In this document: piece after piece, positions 9,378 to 16,579 of the stretch
How the letters are laid out: each line of letters begins with the position of its first letter
Numbering within the stretch: the stretch's first letter is position 1
Assembly (NCBI RefSeq): GCF_024345395.1
Contig: NZ_JAGQBA010000001.1
Location: 310,001 to 374,000 of the forward strand
DNA: 64,000 nucleotides
Source of the DNA: Cyanobium sp. Tous-M-B4
GTDB lineage: Bacteria; Cyanobacteriota; Cyanobacteriia; PCC-6307; Cyanobiaceae
Reading direction: 5' to 3'
Notes under the pieces: generated by a model
Seen by the model: only the letters and a program-made list of their open reading frames with translations
Databases searched by the model: none
What the model was told of the DNA's origin: nothing
Position numbers and translations under genes: made by a program

Positions 9378-9665
9378 TCAGCTGGCCGGCAGCACGGAGT
9401 AGTGATCCACTACCAGCCCTTTGCGTTGTTCCGGGCGACCGTCCATGCCCCCTGGAAGATCGATCTGGGGCAGGAGGGTGGCTTCAGCCCAGCTGTCGTA
9501 TTGCGCCTGCCCTTCCCAAAGGGACACGATCATCAGACCCCCTTCCACCTCCGCCACCGTGCGCAGCAGCTGGGCCTGAGGTTGCTCCTTGCCCTCCAGC
9601 TGAGCTAGTTCCACCTGGAATTGCTCCAGCGTGGCTCCGGGCCAAAAATTCGCCACCATGTGCAC
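9378..9665 (-). CDS. small dimeric alpha/beta-barrel (monooxygenase-like) protein
   Basis: Protein of 95 residues beginning VHMVANFWPGATLEQFQVEL and containing GGLMIVSLWEGQAQYDSWAE. The pattern of one strand, a helix and a WEG/SLWE strand resembles the antibiotic-biosynthesis-monooxygenase or EthD-like dimeric ferredoxin-fold families, but no catalytic residue is diagnostic and I do not assign a reaction. The start chosen is GTG at 9665, because GGAGAG lies 6 bases upstream; a GTG at 9704 would give 108 residues. It sits inside the Moco gene group, downstream of moaE on the same strand and convergent with moeA. Confidence 0.6.
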   Translation of the reverse strand: MHMVANFWPGATLEQFQVELAQLEGKEQPQAQLLRTVAEVEGGLMIVSLWEGQAQYDSWAEATLLPQIDLPGGMDGRPEQRKGLVVDHYSVLPAS

Positions 9666-9671
9666 GGCCAG

Positions 9672-9677
9672 CTCTCC
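9672..9677 (-). promoter_or_regulatory. ribosome binding site for the 95-residue protein
   Basis: The minus strand reads GGAGAG, then 6 bases, then the GTG at 9665-9663. This favours the shorter product over the frame's upstream GTG at 9704. Confidence 0.5.
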
Positions 9678-9752
9678 AAGTTTTTCTGCCCATGAATGTG
9701 GCACAGACAGTTGGGGTCTGCTGAGTCGCGGACTTCTTCCTGGGCCCGAGCT

Positions 9753-10199
9753 TCATAGAGGCGTATTGCCCGTGATCCAGCTGCCCACCCCCTGGCTCCA
9801 TTCCCGTTTCCAGAAGGGGGCTTCGTGCTTGAGGGCCTCCAGCAGCTCCTGGCAGCAGCGCTGGGCCGGGCCGCGGCGATCGGCCGCTACAGCCACCAGC
9901 ACGATTGCGTCTCCCGGCAACACCAGGCCGATCCGATGTCTCACCAGCACTGCAGTCGCCCTGTGCCGGCCAGCGGCGGCGGCCGCCAGGGAGGCGATGC
10001 AGGCCTCGGTCATGCCCGGGTAGTGCTCCAGCTCCAGAGCTGTGAGGGGCGCGTCGTTGGCGCCGCTGGGGCGCACTCGGCCCACGAAATGACTCTCGGC
10101 TGCTGGCCGTATTCCCAGCCCTGCAGCCAGCAATTGATGCCACTCGGCCAGGGCCGACAGCGGCTCGAACGGCTCCGCTTCCAGCTGGATTGCCAACAT
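9753..10199 (-). CDS. moaE: molybdopterin synthase catalytic (large) subunit
   Basis: MoaE, with thiocarboxylated MoaD, adds two sulfurs to cyclic pyranopterin monophosphate to make molybdopterin. The product has 148 residues. Family marks are HFVGRVRPSG, LELEHYPGMTE, the VRHRIG strand, and a C-terminal ALKHEAPFWKREW containing the conserved lysines. The ATG at 10199 lies 4 bases after the moaD stop, so the two subunits are made from one transcript; an alternative GTG further upstream would overlap moaD. Confidence 0.95.
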   Translation of the reverse strand: MLAIQLEAEPFEPLSALAEWHQLLAAGLGIRPAAESHFVGRVRPSGANDAPLTALELEHYPGMTEACIASLAAAAAGRHRATAVLVRHRIGLVLPGDAIVLVAVAADRRGPAQRCCQELLEALKHEAPFWKREWSQGVGSWITGNTPL

Positions 10200-10203
10200 C
10201 GCG

Positions 10204-10488
10204 TTAGCCACCACTGATCGGCGGCAGGAAGGCCAGCTCATCGCCAGCGGCCAGGCTTGAGTCCCAGGTGGCGAACTGCTGATTGATTGCCACCCGCACG
10301 CCGGTCGGGGGATGGTCGGGCTGCAGACCCAGCTGCCGCCAGAGCTGTTCAGGTGTGGTGCCAGCAGGGTCGGCTCCTCCTGCGGCTGGGGCCAGCTCGA
10401 CGAGTTGCTCGCTCCAGCCCATCGCTTCTCGCAAGCCGGCGAAAAGGCGCACCCGCACTTGCGATGCCGGATCAGCGGAGACGGCCAT
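10204..10488 (-). CDS. moaD: molybdopterin synthase sulfur carrier subunit
   Basis: MoaD is a ubiquitin-like sulfur carrier whose C-terminal Gly-Gly is adenylylated and thiocarboxylated. The product has 94 residues and ends FLPPISGG, the required diglycine. The core reads VRVRLFAGLREAMGW and VRVAINQQF, as expected for the beta-grasp fold. The ATG at 10488 gives the usual length; an upstream extension of 24 codons is open but unconserved in character. It is upstream of moaE and divergent from moaB. No adenylyltransferase (moeB) is in the window, so that step must be encoded elsewhere. Confidence 0.93.
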   Translation of the reverse strand: MAVSADPASQVRVRLFAGLREAMGWSEQLVELAPAAGGADPAGTTPEQLWRQLGLQPDHPPTGVRVAINQQFATWDSSLAAGDELAFLPPISGG

Positions 10489-10577
10489 GGCCTGTAGCAG
10501 CAGGGTTCGGGTCAAGTGATCGCTAGGTAGCGCCCAGCTCCGCCGCCCAGAATGCCCCAAACGCCTGAGCCCTGCCC

Positions 10578-11078
10578 GTGAGCCTCGCCATCGCTCTGCT
10601 CACGGTGTCGGACACGCGCACACTTGCTGAGGACTGCAGCGGTGATGCCCTCCAGCAGCGCCTTGAGGCTGCCGGCCACCGGCTGGTGGGGCGCCTGCTG
10701 GTGCCAGACGACCGCTACCAGATCCGCTCTGAAGTGAGCCGCTGGATTGCCGATGCAGGCGTGCAGGTTGTGATCAGCAGTGGCGGCACCGGGCTCACCG
10801 GCCGCGATGGCACCCCGGAGGCGGTGGCGCCCCTGCTCGATAAGACGATCGATGGTTTTGGTGAGTTGTTTCGGGTGCTCTCCTTTGAATCGATCGGCAC
10901 CAGCAGCTTGCAGAGCCGTTGCCTGGCGGGGGTGGCTAATGGCACCGTGATTTTTGTGCTGCCGGGTTCCCTCGATGCGGTGCAGACAGCCTGGGATCGG
11001 CTGATTGCTGCCCAGCTCAATGCCGATACCCGCCCTTGCAATCTGGTGCAGCTGCTGCCGCGGTTGCGGGAGGTATGA
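10578..11078 (+). CDS. moaB: molybdopterin adenylyltransferase family protein (MoaB/MogA)
   Basis: MoaB/MogA-family protein that adenylylates molybdopterin before metal insertion by MoeA. It has 166 residues, starting with GTG (SLAIALLTVSDTRTL). The nucleotide- and pterin-binding motifs are LTVSDTR near the N-terminus and VVISSGGTGLTGRDGT in the middle, followed by FRVLSFESIGTSSLQSR and GTVIFVLPGS. MoaB and MogA cannot be separated by eye; with moaA, moaC, moaD, moaE and moeA all nearby, it probably supplies the adenylylation step. It is divergent from moaD with 89 bases between. Confidence 0.93.
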   Translation: MSLAIALLTVSDTRTLAEDCSGDALQQRLEAAGHRLVGRLLVPDDRYQIRSEVSRWIADAGVQVVISSGGTGLTGRDGTPEAVAPLLDKTIDGFGELFRVLSFESIGTSSLQSRCLAGVANGTVIFVLPGSLDAVQTAWDRLIAAQLNADTRPCNLVQLLPRLREV

Positions 11079-11117
11079 GTCTTGGCCTTAAGTGTCTGAC
11101 AAGACGGGTGTTTTTAC
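11079..11117 (+). terminator. possible weak hairpin terminator after moaB
   Basis: GTCTTG at 11079-11084 pairs with CAAGAC at 11100-11105, and a run of five T follows at 11110-11114. The 15-base loop and short stem make this a weak candidate that would separate moaB from the Nif11-like gene. Confidence 0.3.
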
Positions 11118-11175
11118 TCACCTCTGAACTGAATCAGACTTCTTAGCCTGGGTACAGATAGTTGAGGAAAGTGAG

Positions 11176-11391
11176 ATGACTACCTGCCAAACCCAATCCA
11201 CCGTTGCTCTGCACGATCTCAAAGAGCTGGCCCGGCGCGATCCTGCATTCACTGCCGCTCTACTGGCTACTCGGTCGACCCAGGAGGCCGTCAAGTTGGC
11301 AGCCGCTAACCACATCTCCGTCACTCCCGAAGCGCTATGGCGCCATCGGGGCACCTTGATGGCTGGAGGTATGCCCACTTGGCGAGGCTGA
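11176..11391 (+). CDS. Nif11-like small peptide ending in Gly-Gly plus six residues
   Basis: Small protein of 71 residues. The helical part (ALHDLKELARRDPAFTAALL, then QEAVKLAAANHISVTPEALW) follows the Nif11 leader pattern: a helix, a DPAF/L turn, a second helix with vkLA and vTpEal. The C-terminus reads TLMAGGMPTWRG, so a Gly-Gly at residues 64-65 is followed by only six residues. In RiPP precursors a double glycine after a Nif11 leader marks the leader/core border, but a six-residue core without Cys would be unusual, and PTWRG could equally be part of a non-processed Nif11 protein. GAGGA lies 7 bases before the ATG. It is convergent with moaA. I saw no modification enzyme nearby. Confidence 0.7.
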   Translation: MTTCQTQSTVALHDLKELARRDPAFTAALLATRSTQEAVKLAAANHISVTPEALWRHRGTLMAGGMPTWRG

Positions 11392-11409
11392 TGCTGTCTG
11401 GTTATCCAT

Positions 11410-12456
11410 TCAGCCCCCTAGGTAAGCCATCTCGGCGTGTGCGCTGTTGGCAGATTTTGCAGTGTTTCGCTCTTCGCTATAGCGGTCGCTTCGTTGATTC
11501 CAGAGGCTGGCCATGGCTAACTCGAGTTTTGCGGCGCCTGACTCCTCCTGCAGCCATGGTTTGAGATCCAAGCCGCTGCCCGGGGCGGCAAAAAGGCAGG
11601 AGTACGCGACGCCATCTGCGGTAACCCGCAGACGGTTGCAGTCGCCGCAGAAAGGTGCACTCACCGATGCCACCACCGCCAGGCTTCCGCCTCCATCCCG
11701 GTAGCGCCAGCGGCTCGCGGTGCCGTGGGCGGTGCGACCCAGCGGCTCAAGCGGCCAGCTGCCGCCGATTTGCTCCAGCATTTCGGCGGCACTCAGCACC
11801 GCCTCGGACTGCCAGCCGTTGCGGCTGCCCACGTCCATGAACTCGATCAGCCGCAGCTCCAGTCCCCGCTTCCTTGCCAGAGCCGCTAGGGGCAGCACCT
11901 GATCATCGTTGGCGCCCCGCTGAATCACAGCGTTGAGCTTGAGGGCGCCGCGGGCGGGATCAAAGCCGGCGGCGCGGGCGTGCTCGATCGCCGCCAGCAC
12001 CGCCGCCAAGGCCCGCTCGCCAGCGGCGGCATCTGGCAGGCCAGCCATGTGGGCAACCGACCCAGCCGTGGTGCCATCGAGGCTGAGGGTGATCCGGTCG
12101 AGGCCGGCGGCGTGTAGCTGCTGGGCTCGCTCAGCGCTTAGCAGCAGGCCATTGCTGGTGAGGGCGATCTCGCGTAGGCCGGGACGCTCCGGGTGTGTGG
12201 CGCGCAGGGGCTGCACGGCGGCGATCAGTTCTTCCAGGCCGCCGTGCAGGAGGGGTTCGCCGCCGGTCAGCCGCAGGCTCCGGGCTCCCAGGCTCACCGC
12301 CGCCCCGATCACCTGCAGCCGCTGCTCCAGCGTGAGTAGGCCGGGTGGCTCCACCCCATCCGGCAAGCAGTAAGGGCAGGCCAGGTTGCAGCGGGCCGTG
12401 AGCGACAGCCGCAGCACCCCCAGGGGCCGGTTGAGCTGGTCGGTGGCACTGGCCAT
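11410..12456 (-). CDS. moaA: GTP 3',8-cyclase (radical SAM)
   Basis: MoaA rearranges GTP in the first step of molybdenum cofactor synthesis. The product has 348 residues. The radical SAM cluster motif is Cys23-x3-Cys27-x2-Cys30 (CNLACPYC); the second 4Fe-4S site is Cys270, Cys273 and Cys287 (CGDCNRLRVTADG...SC). The C-terminal Gly-Gly needed for GTP handling is present (AYLGG). TGGEPLLHGG is the SAM-binding loop. I chose the ATG at 12456; the frame stays open upstream across the divergent nucleotidyltransferase gene, but that extension looks like non-coding shadow. Confidence 0.95.
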   Translation of the reverse strand: MASATDQLNRPLGVLRLSLTARCNLACPYCLPDGVEPPGLLTLEQRLQVIGAAVSLGARSLRLTGGEPLLHGGLEELIAAVQPLRATHPERPGLREIALTSNGLLLSAERAQQLHAAGLDRITLSLDGTTAGSVAHMAGLPDAAAGERALAAVLAAIEHARAAGFDPARGALKLNAVIQRGANDDQVLPLAALARKRGLELRLIEFMDVGSRNGWQSEAVLSAAEMLEQIGGSWPLEPLGRTAHGTASRWRYRDGGGSLAVVASVSAPFCGDCNRLRVTADGVAYSCLFAAPGSGLDLKPWLQEESGAAKLELAMASLWNQRSDRYSEERNTAKSANSAHAEMAYLGG

Positions 12457-12505
12457 GGCGATCACGCTATGGCGGGCAACAGGTCGACGGGGGTAGCGTT
12501 TCAGC

Positions 12506-12925
12506 ATGGACGCCTCCGCTGCCGAGCGTTTCACGCCGCCCACCATCCCCTGGCGCCATCCCCTGGCGCTGGAGCCGGCTCCTGAGCTGGGTCCGGGGGT
12601 GGATCCCCAGAGGTCTGGGGAAGCCTTGGCGCGTCTGTGCGCCGAACCCGATGTGCAGGCGGTGATCGCGTTTGGTTCCCGGGCCAGGGGTGAGGCACGG
12701 CCCGACTCAGATCTGGATCTAGCGGTGATCGTGGGCCAGCCCCAGCTCACGCCGGCCGAAAAGATGGCTTGCTGGAAGCGTTTCAACCGAGCGCTGGGTC
12801 GGCAGGGAGTGGCTGTCGACCTAGTGGTGGCGGGCAGCTCTGATGCCGAGCGCCTGAGTGGCTCCCGTTGGCATGTGTTCGGTGATGTGGCTCGTGAGGG
12901 TCGGGTGCTGTATGTCGCCCGCTGA
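12506..12925 (+). CDS. MNT-type nucleotidyltransferase (putative antitoxin partner)
   Basis: Minimal nucleotidyltransferase of 139 residues. The family signature runs FGSRARGEARPDSDLDLAVI, giving Gly57-Ser58 and the metal-binding Asp69-x-Asp71; a third acidic residue lies in AVDLVV. About 40 N-terminal residues precede the usual domain. In many prokaryotes such proteins pair with HEPN proteins, and in MntA/HepT systems the nucleotidyltransferase modifies and silences the HEPN ribonuclease. Here the HEPN gene follows with a 14-base overlap, so the two are surely co-expressed. Whether this pair acts as a toxin-antitoxin module is an inference. Confidence 0.85.
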   Translation: MDASAAERFTPPTIPWRHPLALEPAPELGPGVDPQRSGEALARLCAEPDVQAVIAFGSRARGEARPDSDLDLAVIVGQPQLTPAEKMACWKRFNRALGRQGVAVDLVVAGSSDAERLSGSRWHVFGDVAREGRVLYVAR

Positions 12926-13295
12926 AGACGCCTTGCTGCTCCTGGCGATTGTGCGCCGCCATGTGCGCAGCCTGGGGCTGACCCTTGACCTTGCCTATCC
13001 CGACGAAGACTGGGGCTTCACCGCCCAGCAGGCGGTGGAGAAACTGCTCAAAGCCTGGATTGTGCTGGCTGATCGCCAGCCGCCCCGGGTCCATGACCTC
13101 GAAGATTTGGTTGCTCTGGCTGGTCAGCAGCTTGATCCCCTTCTGCTTGAGCTGCAGGTGTTTGCGGTGGAGGCCCGCTATGAGGAGGGACCCTTCCCGC
13201 TGCCGGCACCGCGGCAGGAGCTGCTGGCACTGGTCGAGGCGGAGCTGGAGCGGTGCGAGCGCATGGTGGCGGCGCTGGGCGAATCGGCCAACTGA
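12912..13295 (+). CDS. HEPN-domain protein (putative toxin partner)
   Basis: HEPN-domain protein of 127 residues. The all-helical family pattern is seen in WGFTAQQAVEKLLKAWIVL followed by RQPPRVHDLEDLVAL, where Arg55-x5-His61 fits the RX4-6H ribonuclease motif. The Tyr that follows in the RX4HXY form targeted by MntA is replaced (His-Asp-Leu), so regulation by AMPylation at that site looks unlikely. It overlaps the nucleotidyltransferase by 14 bases and is convergent with mobA, inside the Moco block. It may be an active toxin, a substrate-binding partner for the nucleotidyltransferase, or a domesticated pair. Confidence 0.82.
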   Translation: MSPAEDALLLLAIVRRHVRSLGLTLDLAYPDEDWGFTAQQAVEKLLKAWIVLADRQPPRVHDLEDLVALAGQQLDPLLLELQVFAVEARYEEGPFPLPAPRQELLALVEAELERCERMVAALGESAN

Positions 13296-13301
13296 CTTGG
13301 C

Positions 13302-13916
13302 TTAGGGCCGGTTCACGTTGCGGATGGCGCGGGGATCCAGCGGCACCGCCTGGTAGGGCAGCGAGGCCAGCCAGCTCTGCAGGCGCCGTTCGCCCAGCCC
13401 CACCGCCGCGGCCAGGTGGGCCCGGATCGGTGGGCTGCTCGGATACAGGCCCAGCAGCGGTTGCAGCCGCTCACCGTCGTGGGCCAGCTGGAGCCTGGTC
13501 GGGCTCCCTGTTGCTGCGCTCGCCAGCAGGGTTTGCATGGCGGCCAGGCTGAGATCAGGCATGTCCACCGGGCAGAGCAGCAGCAGCTCGTCGGGGTGCT
13601 GCTGCATCAGCCGGTGCAGGGCCAGCAGCGGCCCCTCCCAGGGCGGTGGTTCGGTCAGGGCCGTCATCGGCGAGCCCGGGGCCAGCTCGAGGGCCAACTC
13701 TTCTGCCAGCTCCAGATGCGCCCCATGGCGGCTCAGCAGGGTGATTGGCGTCTCCAGCTGGGCCAGCAGGCGCAAGCTGCGCTCCAGCCAGGTGCCGCCT
13801 TCAGGGTGGGGCAGTAGCGCCTTGTCGCTGCCCATGCGCCGGCTCTCACCACCGCTGAGCAGACAGGCGCGTAGGGGCAGGCCTGGTTCAGCGGCCGGCA
13901 GCCTTCGCGAGCTCAC
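13302..13916 (-). CDS. mobA: molybdenum cofactor guanylyltransferase
   Basis: MobA attaches GMP to molybdopterin to make the guanine dinucleotide form used by the DMSO-reductase family, to which NarB belongs. The product has 204 residues. The nucleotide-binding loop is LLSGGESRRMGSDKALL near residues 19-35, the metal site is CPVDMPDLS, and the C-terminus ends NVNRP as in the family. Its start overlaps the narM stop by 4 bases, so cofactor maturation and the nitrate reductase accessory protein are translated together. Confidence 0.93.
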   Translation of the reverse strand: MSSRRLPAAEPGLPLRACLLSGGESRRMGSDKALLPHPEGGTWLERSLRLLAQLETPITLLSRHGAHLELAEELALELAPGSPMTALTEPPPWEGPLLALHRLMQQHPDELLLLCPVDMPDLSLAAMQTLLASAATGSPTRLQLAHDGERLQPLLGLYPSSPPIRAHLAAAVGLGERRLQSWLASLPYQAVPLDPRAIRNVNRP

Positions 13917-14410
13917 GCCAGCAGCCCGAACTCCGCCAGGGCCCGCGGCAGGTTGCGGTGCTCGTGGCCCGGGTGGCTGAGCTTCACCAGGGCGAAGCGC
14001 TGCAGTTCGTTCAGTTCCGCCCAGCCGCCGCAGCGCAGCTCAAGGTTCAGCTGGGCGCAGGAGGCGGCCAGCACTTCTGGCAGTTGGTCGGCCTGCTGCC
14101 AGGGCTCAGCGTCGGCTCGGGGCAGGTCCTTGGCCTGGCCGGCGCTGAGGGCGTTGGTGCGCGCCTGCAGGTGCTGGCGCAGTGCCTCGATGGCGACGGG
14201 GTCGTCAGCCCAGGCCAGCAGCTCAGCGCGCTCGGCCTCGCCCAGCTCGCTCCAGTGCTGCAGCTTCAGCTTGATGCCGGCCAGATCGAGCTTGCGCCGC
14301 ACGGCCATCGGAATGCAGCGCAGGTCGGCGCTGAAGTCGGCCTCGAAGTCGAAGCAGGTGCTGGCCAGGGGGGAGCCCAGGGGAACTGCGGTAACAACTG
14401 CCACCATCAT
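13913..14410 (-). CDS. narM: nitrate reductase-associated protein NarM
   Basis: Small cytoplasmic protein of 165 residues, containing CFDFEADFSADLRCIPMAVR followed by KLDLAGIKLKLQHW, the signature of the cyanobacterial nitrate-reductase-associated family. NarM is reported to be needed for active ferredoxin-nitrate reductase in cyanobacteria; its exact step is unclear. The frame starts with two Met codons at 14408-14410 and 14405-14407, and the conserved part begins near residue 19. It is divergent from narB with 29 bases between, and co-translated with mobA. Confidence 0.92.
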   Translation of the reverse strand: MMVAVVTAVPLGSPLASTCFDFEADFSADLRCIPMAVRRKLDLAGIKLKLQHWSELGEAERAELLAWADDPVAIEALRQHLQARTNALSAGQAKDLPRADAEPWQQADQLPEVLAASCAQLNLELRCGGWAELNELQRFALVKLSHPGHEHRNLPRALAEFGLLA

Positions 14411-14439
14411 GGGGCGCTCCGGCTTGATCCAATGGCCCC

Positions 14440-16578
14440 ATGGCCAGTGATCCCGCCAGCCCGGCCGCCAGTCCAGCTGCCCTAGCCCAGTGCCCCTACT
14501 GCGGCGTGGGCTGCGGCCTGGAGCTGAAGGCTCCGGCCGAACCCGGCGGCCTCTGGACCGCCCGCGGCGACCGCCACCATCCCTCGTCGCTGGGCCAGGT
14601 GTGCATCAAGGGCGCCACGGTGGGTGAAACCCTGCACCACAACCGCCTCACCACGCCCCTTTGGCGCGCGCGAACCGACCAGCCCTTTGAGCCGATCAGC
14701 TGGCAGCGGGCTTTCACCATCCTGGTGGAGCGCATCCAGGCCACCCTGGCCACGAAGGGGCCGCAGGCGTTGGCGATCTATGGCTCCGGTCAGTTCCTCT
14801 CTGAGGACTACTACGCAGCCAACAAGCTGCTCAAGGGCGCCCTGGGCAGCAACAACTTCGACGCCAACTCGCGCCTGTGCATGAGTTCGGCGGTGGCCGG
14901 CTATGCCCGCAGCCTCGGCTCCGATGGCCCGCCCTGCTGCTACGACGACCTCGATCTGGCCGATTTGGTGCTGCTGATCGGCACCAACACGGCCGAGTGC
15001 CATCCGGTGCTTTTCCAGCGGCTGCTCAAGCGCCGGCGCAAGGGGGCCGGGCCGCGCCTGGTGGTGGTGGATCCGCGCGCCACCGCCACCAGCGACGCCG
15101 CCGATCTGCACCTGGCGATCGCCCCCGGCACCGACCTGGCCCTGCTCTGCGGCCTGGGTTATCTGTTGCTGGAGCATGGCGGTGTGGATCAGGCCTTCGT
15201 GGAGGCCCGCACCGAGGGTTTTGCCGAGCTGGAGACCCTCTGGCGGGGCTGGCAGCCGGCGCGGGTGGCGGCGGTATGCGGCATCGCCGAAGCTGACCTG
15301 CGCCAGCTGGCCGACTGGTGGATCGCCAGCCATGCGGCGCTCAGCCTCTGGTCGATGGGGGTGAACCAGAGCCGCGAGGGCAGCGCCACCGTGGCCGGGA
15401 TCTGCAACCTGCACCTGGCGAGTGGCCAGATCGGCCGCCCTGGCGCCGGACCTTTCTCGCTCACCGGCCAGCCCAACGCCATGGGCGGCCGCGAGGTGGG
15501 CGGGCTGGCCCAGCTGTTGCCTGGTTACCGCGCCGTAGGTGATCCAGCGCACCGGGCCGAGGTGGAGAGCCACTGGGGCTTTGCTGCTGGCTCGATTTCG
15601 CCAGAGCCCGGTTTGGCGGTGTGGCAGCAGATCGAGGCGATGGAGCGCGGCGAGCTCGACCTCTGGTGGGTGGCCGCCACAAACCCGCTGGTGAGCATGC
15701 CCAGCCTCGATCGGGTGAGGGCGGCGGTGGCGCACTGCCCGCTGGTGGTGCTGAGCGAGGCCTATGCCGGCACGGAAACCGAGGCCCTGGCCCACCTGGT
15801 GCTGCCGGCGGCCCAGTGGAGTGAGAAGGCTGGCGTGATGGTGAACTCCGAGCGCCGCGTCACCCTCTGCTCTGCCTTCCGCCAGGCCCCCGGCGAAGCC
15901 CGGCCCGACTGGGCGATCTTTGCGGAGTTGGGCCGGCGCCTCGGTTTTGTCGATCAGTTCAGCTACGTCTCCGCCGCAGAGGTGTATGCCGAATTTGTGG
16001 CACTCACGGCCGGTCGGCTCTGCGATAGCAGCGGCCTCAGCCACAGGCTCCTGGCCGAGCACGGCCCCCAGCAGTGGCCCTTCCCCGCCGGCACCGCCCC
16101 CGGCGGCGGCGCAGCGCGCCTCTATGTCGATTTGGCCTTCCCTACCCCTTCCGGCAAGGCACGCCTCTGGGCTGATCCGCCCCTGGGCCTGGCCGAACCC
16201 CCCTGCGACTCCTATCCCCTGGTGCTCACCGTGGGTCGGCTGCTGGGCCACTGGCACACCATGACCCGCACGGCCCATGTGGCGCGGGCGCTTAAGGCCC
16301 ACCCCGAACCGCTGCTGGAGGTGCATCCAAGCGATGCGACCCGGATGGGCTTGGTGGATGGGGCCCGGGCCCAGGTGCGGTCGCGCCGCGGTGCGGTGTC
16401 GGTGAAGGTGCAAATCACCGATCGCATTCGGCCCGGTACCGTGTTTTTGCCGATGCACTGGGGCGCTTCCCAAGGCGAGCTGGCCTGCGAGGCCAATCGA
16501 CTGATGCATGAGCTGGGCTGCCCGATTTCGAAGCAGCCGGAGCTCAAGGCAGCGGCGGTGGCGCTGACGCCGGCCTGA
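14440..16578 (+). CDS. narB: ferredoxin-dependent assimilatory nitrate reductase
   Basis: NarB reduces nitrate to nitrite with electrons from photosynthetic ferredoxin, using a bis-MGD molybdenum centre and one 4Fe-4S cluster. The product has 712 residues, normal for the cyanobacterial enzyme. Cluster ligands are Cys18, Cys21, Cys25 (CPYCGVGC) and Cys55 (QVCIKG). Cys147 in NSRLCMSSAV is the expected Mo ligand. The pterin-binding parts include LIGTNTAECHPVLFQRL, WSMGVNQSREG and the C-terminal TVFLPMHWG. No signal peptide is present, consistent with a cytoplasmic enzyme. narM and mobA diverge upstream. Confidence 0.97.
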   Translation: MASDPASPAASPAALAQCPYCGVGCGLELKAPAEPGGLWTARGDRHHPSSLGQVCIKGATVGETLHHNRLTTPLWRARTDQPFEPISWQRAFTILVERIQATLATKGPQALAIYGSGQFLSEDYYAANKLLKGALGSNNFDANSRLCMSSAVAGYARSLGSDGPPCCYDDLDLADLVLLIGTNTAECHPVLFQRLLKRRRKGAGPRLVVVDPRATATSDAADLHLAIAPGTDLALLCGLGYLLLEHGGVDQAFVEARTEGFAELETLWRGWQPARVAAVCGIAEADLRQLADWWIASHAALSLWSMGVNQSREGSATVAGICNLHLASGQIGRPGAGPFSLTGQPNAMGGREVGGLAQLLPGYRAVGDPAHRAEVESHWGFAAGSISPEPGLAVWQQIEAMERGELDLWWVAATNPLVSMPSLDRVRAAVAHCPLVVLSEAYAGTETEALAHLVLPAAQWSEKAGVMVNSERRVTLCSAFRQAPGEARPDWAIFAELGRRLGFVDQFSYVSAAEVYAEFVALTAGRLCDSSGLSHRLLAEHGPQQWPFPAGTAPGGGAARLYVDLAFPTPSGKARLWADPPLGLAEPPCDSYPLVLTVGRLLGHWHTMTRTAHVARALKAHPEPLLEVHPSDATRMGLVDGARAQVRSRRGAVSVKVQITDRIRPGTVFLPMHWGASQGELACEANRLMHELGCPISKQPELKAAAVALTPA

Positions 16579-16579
16579 C

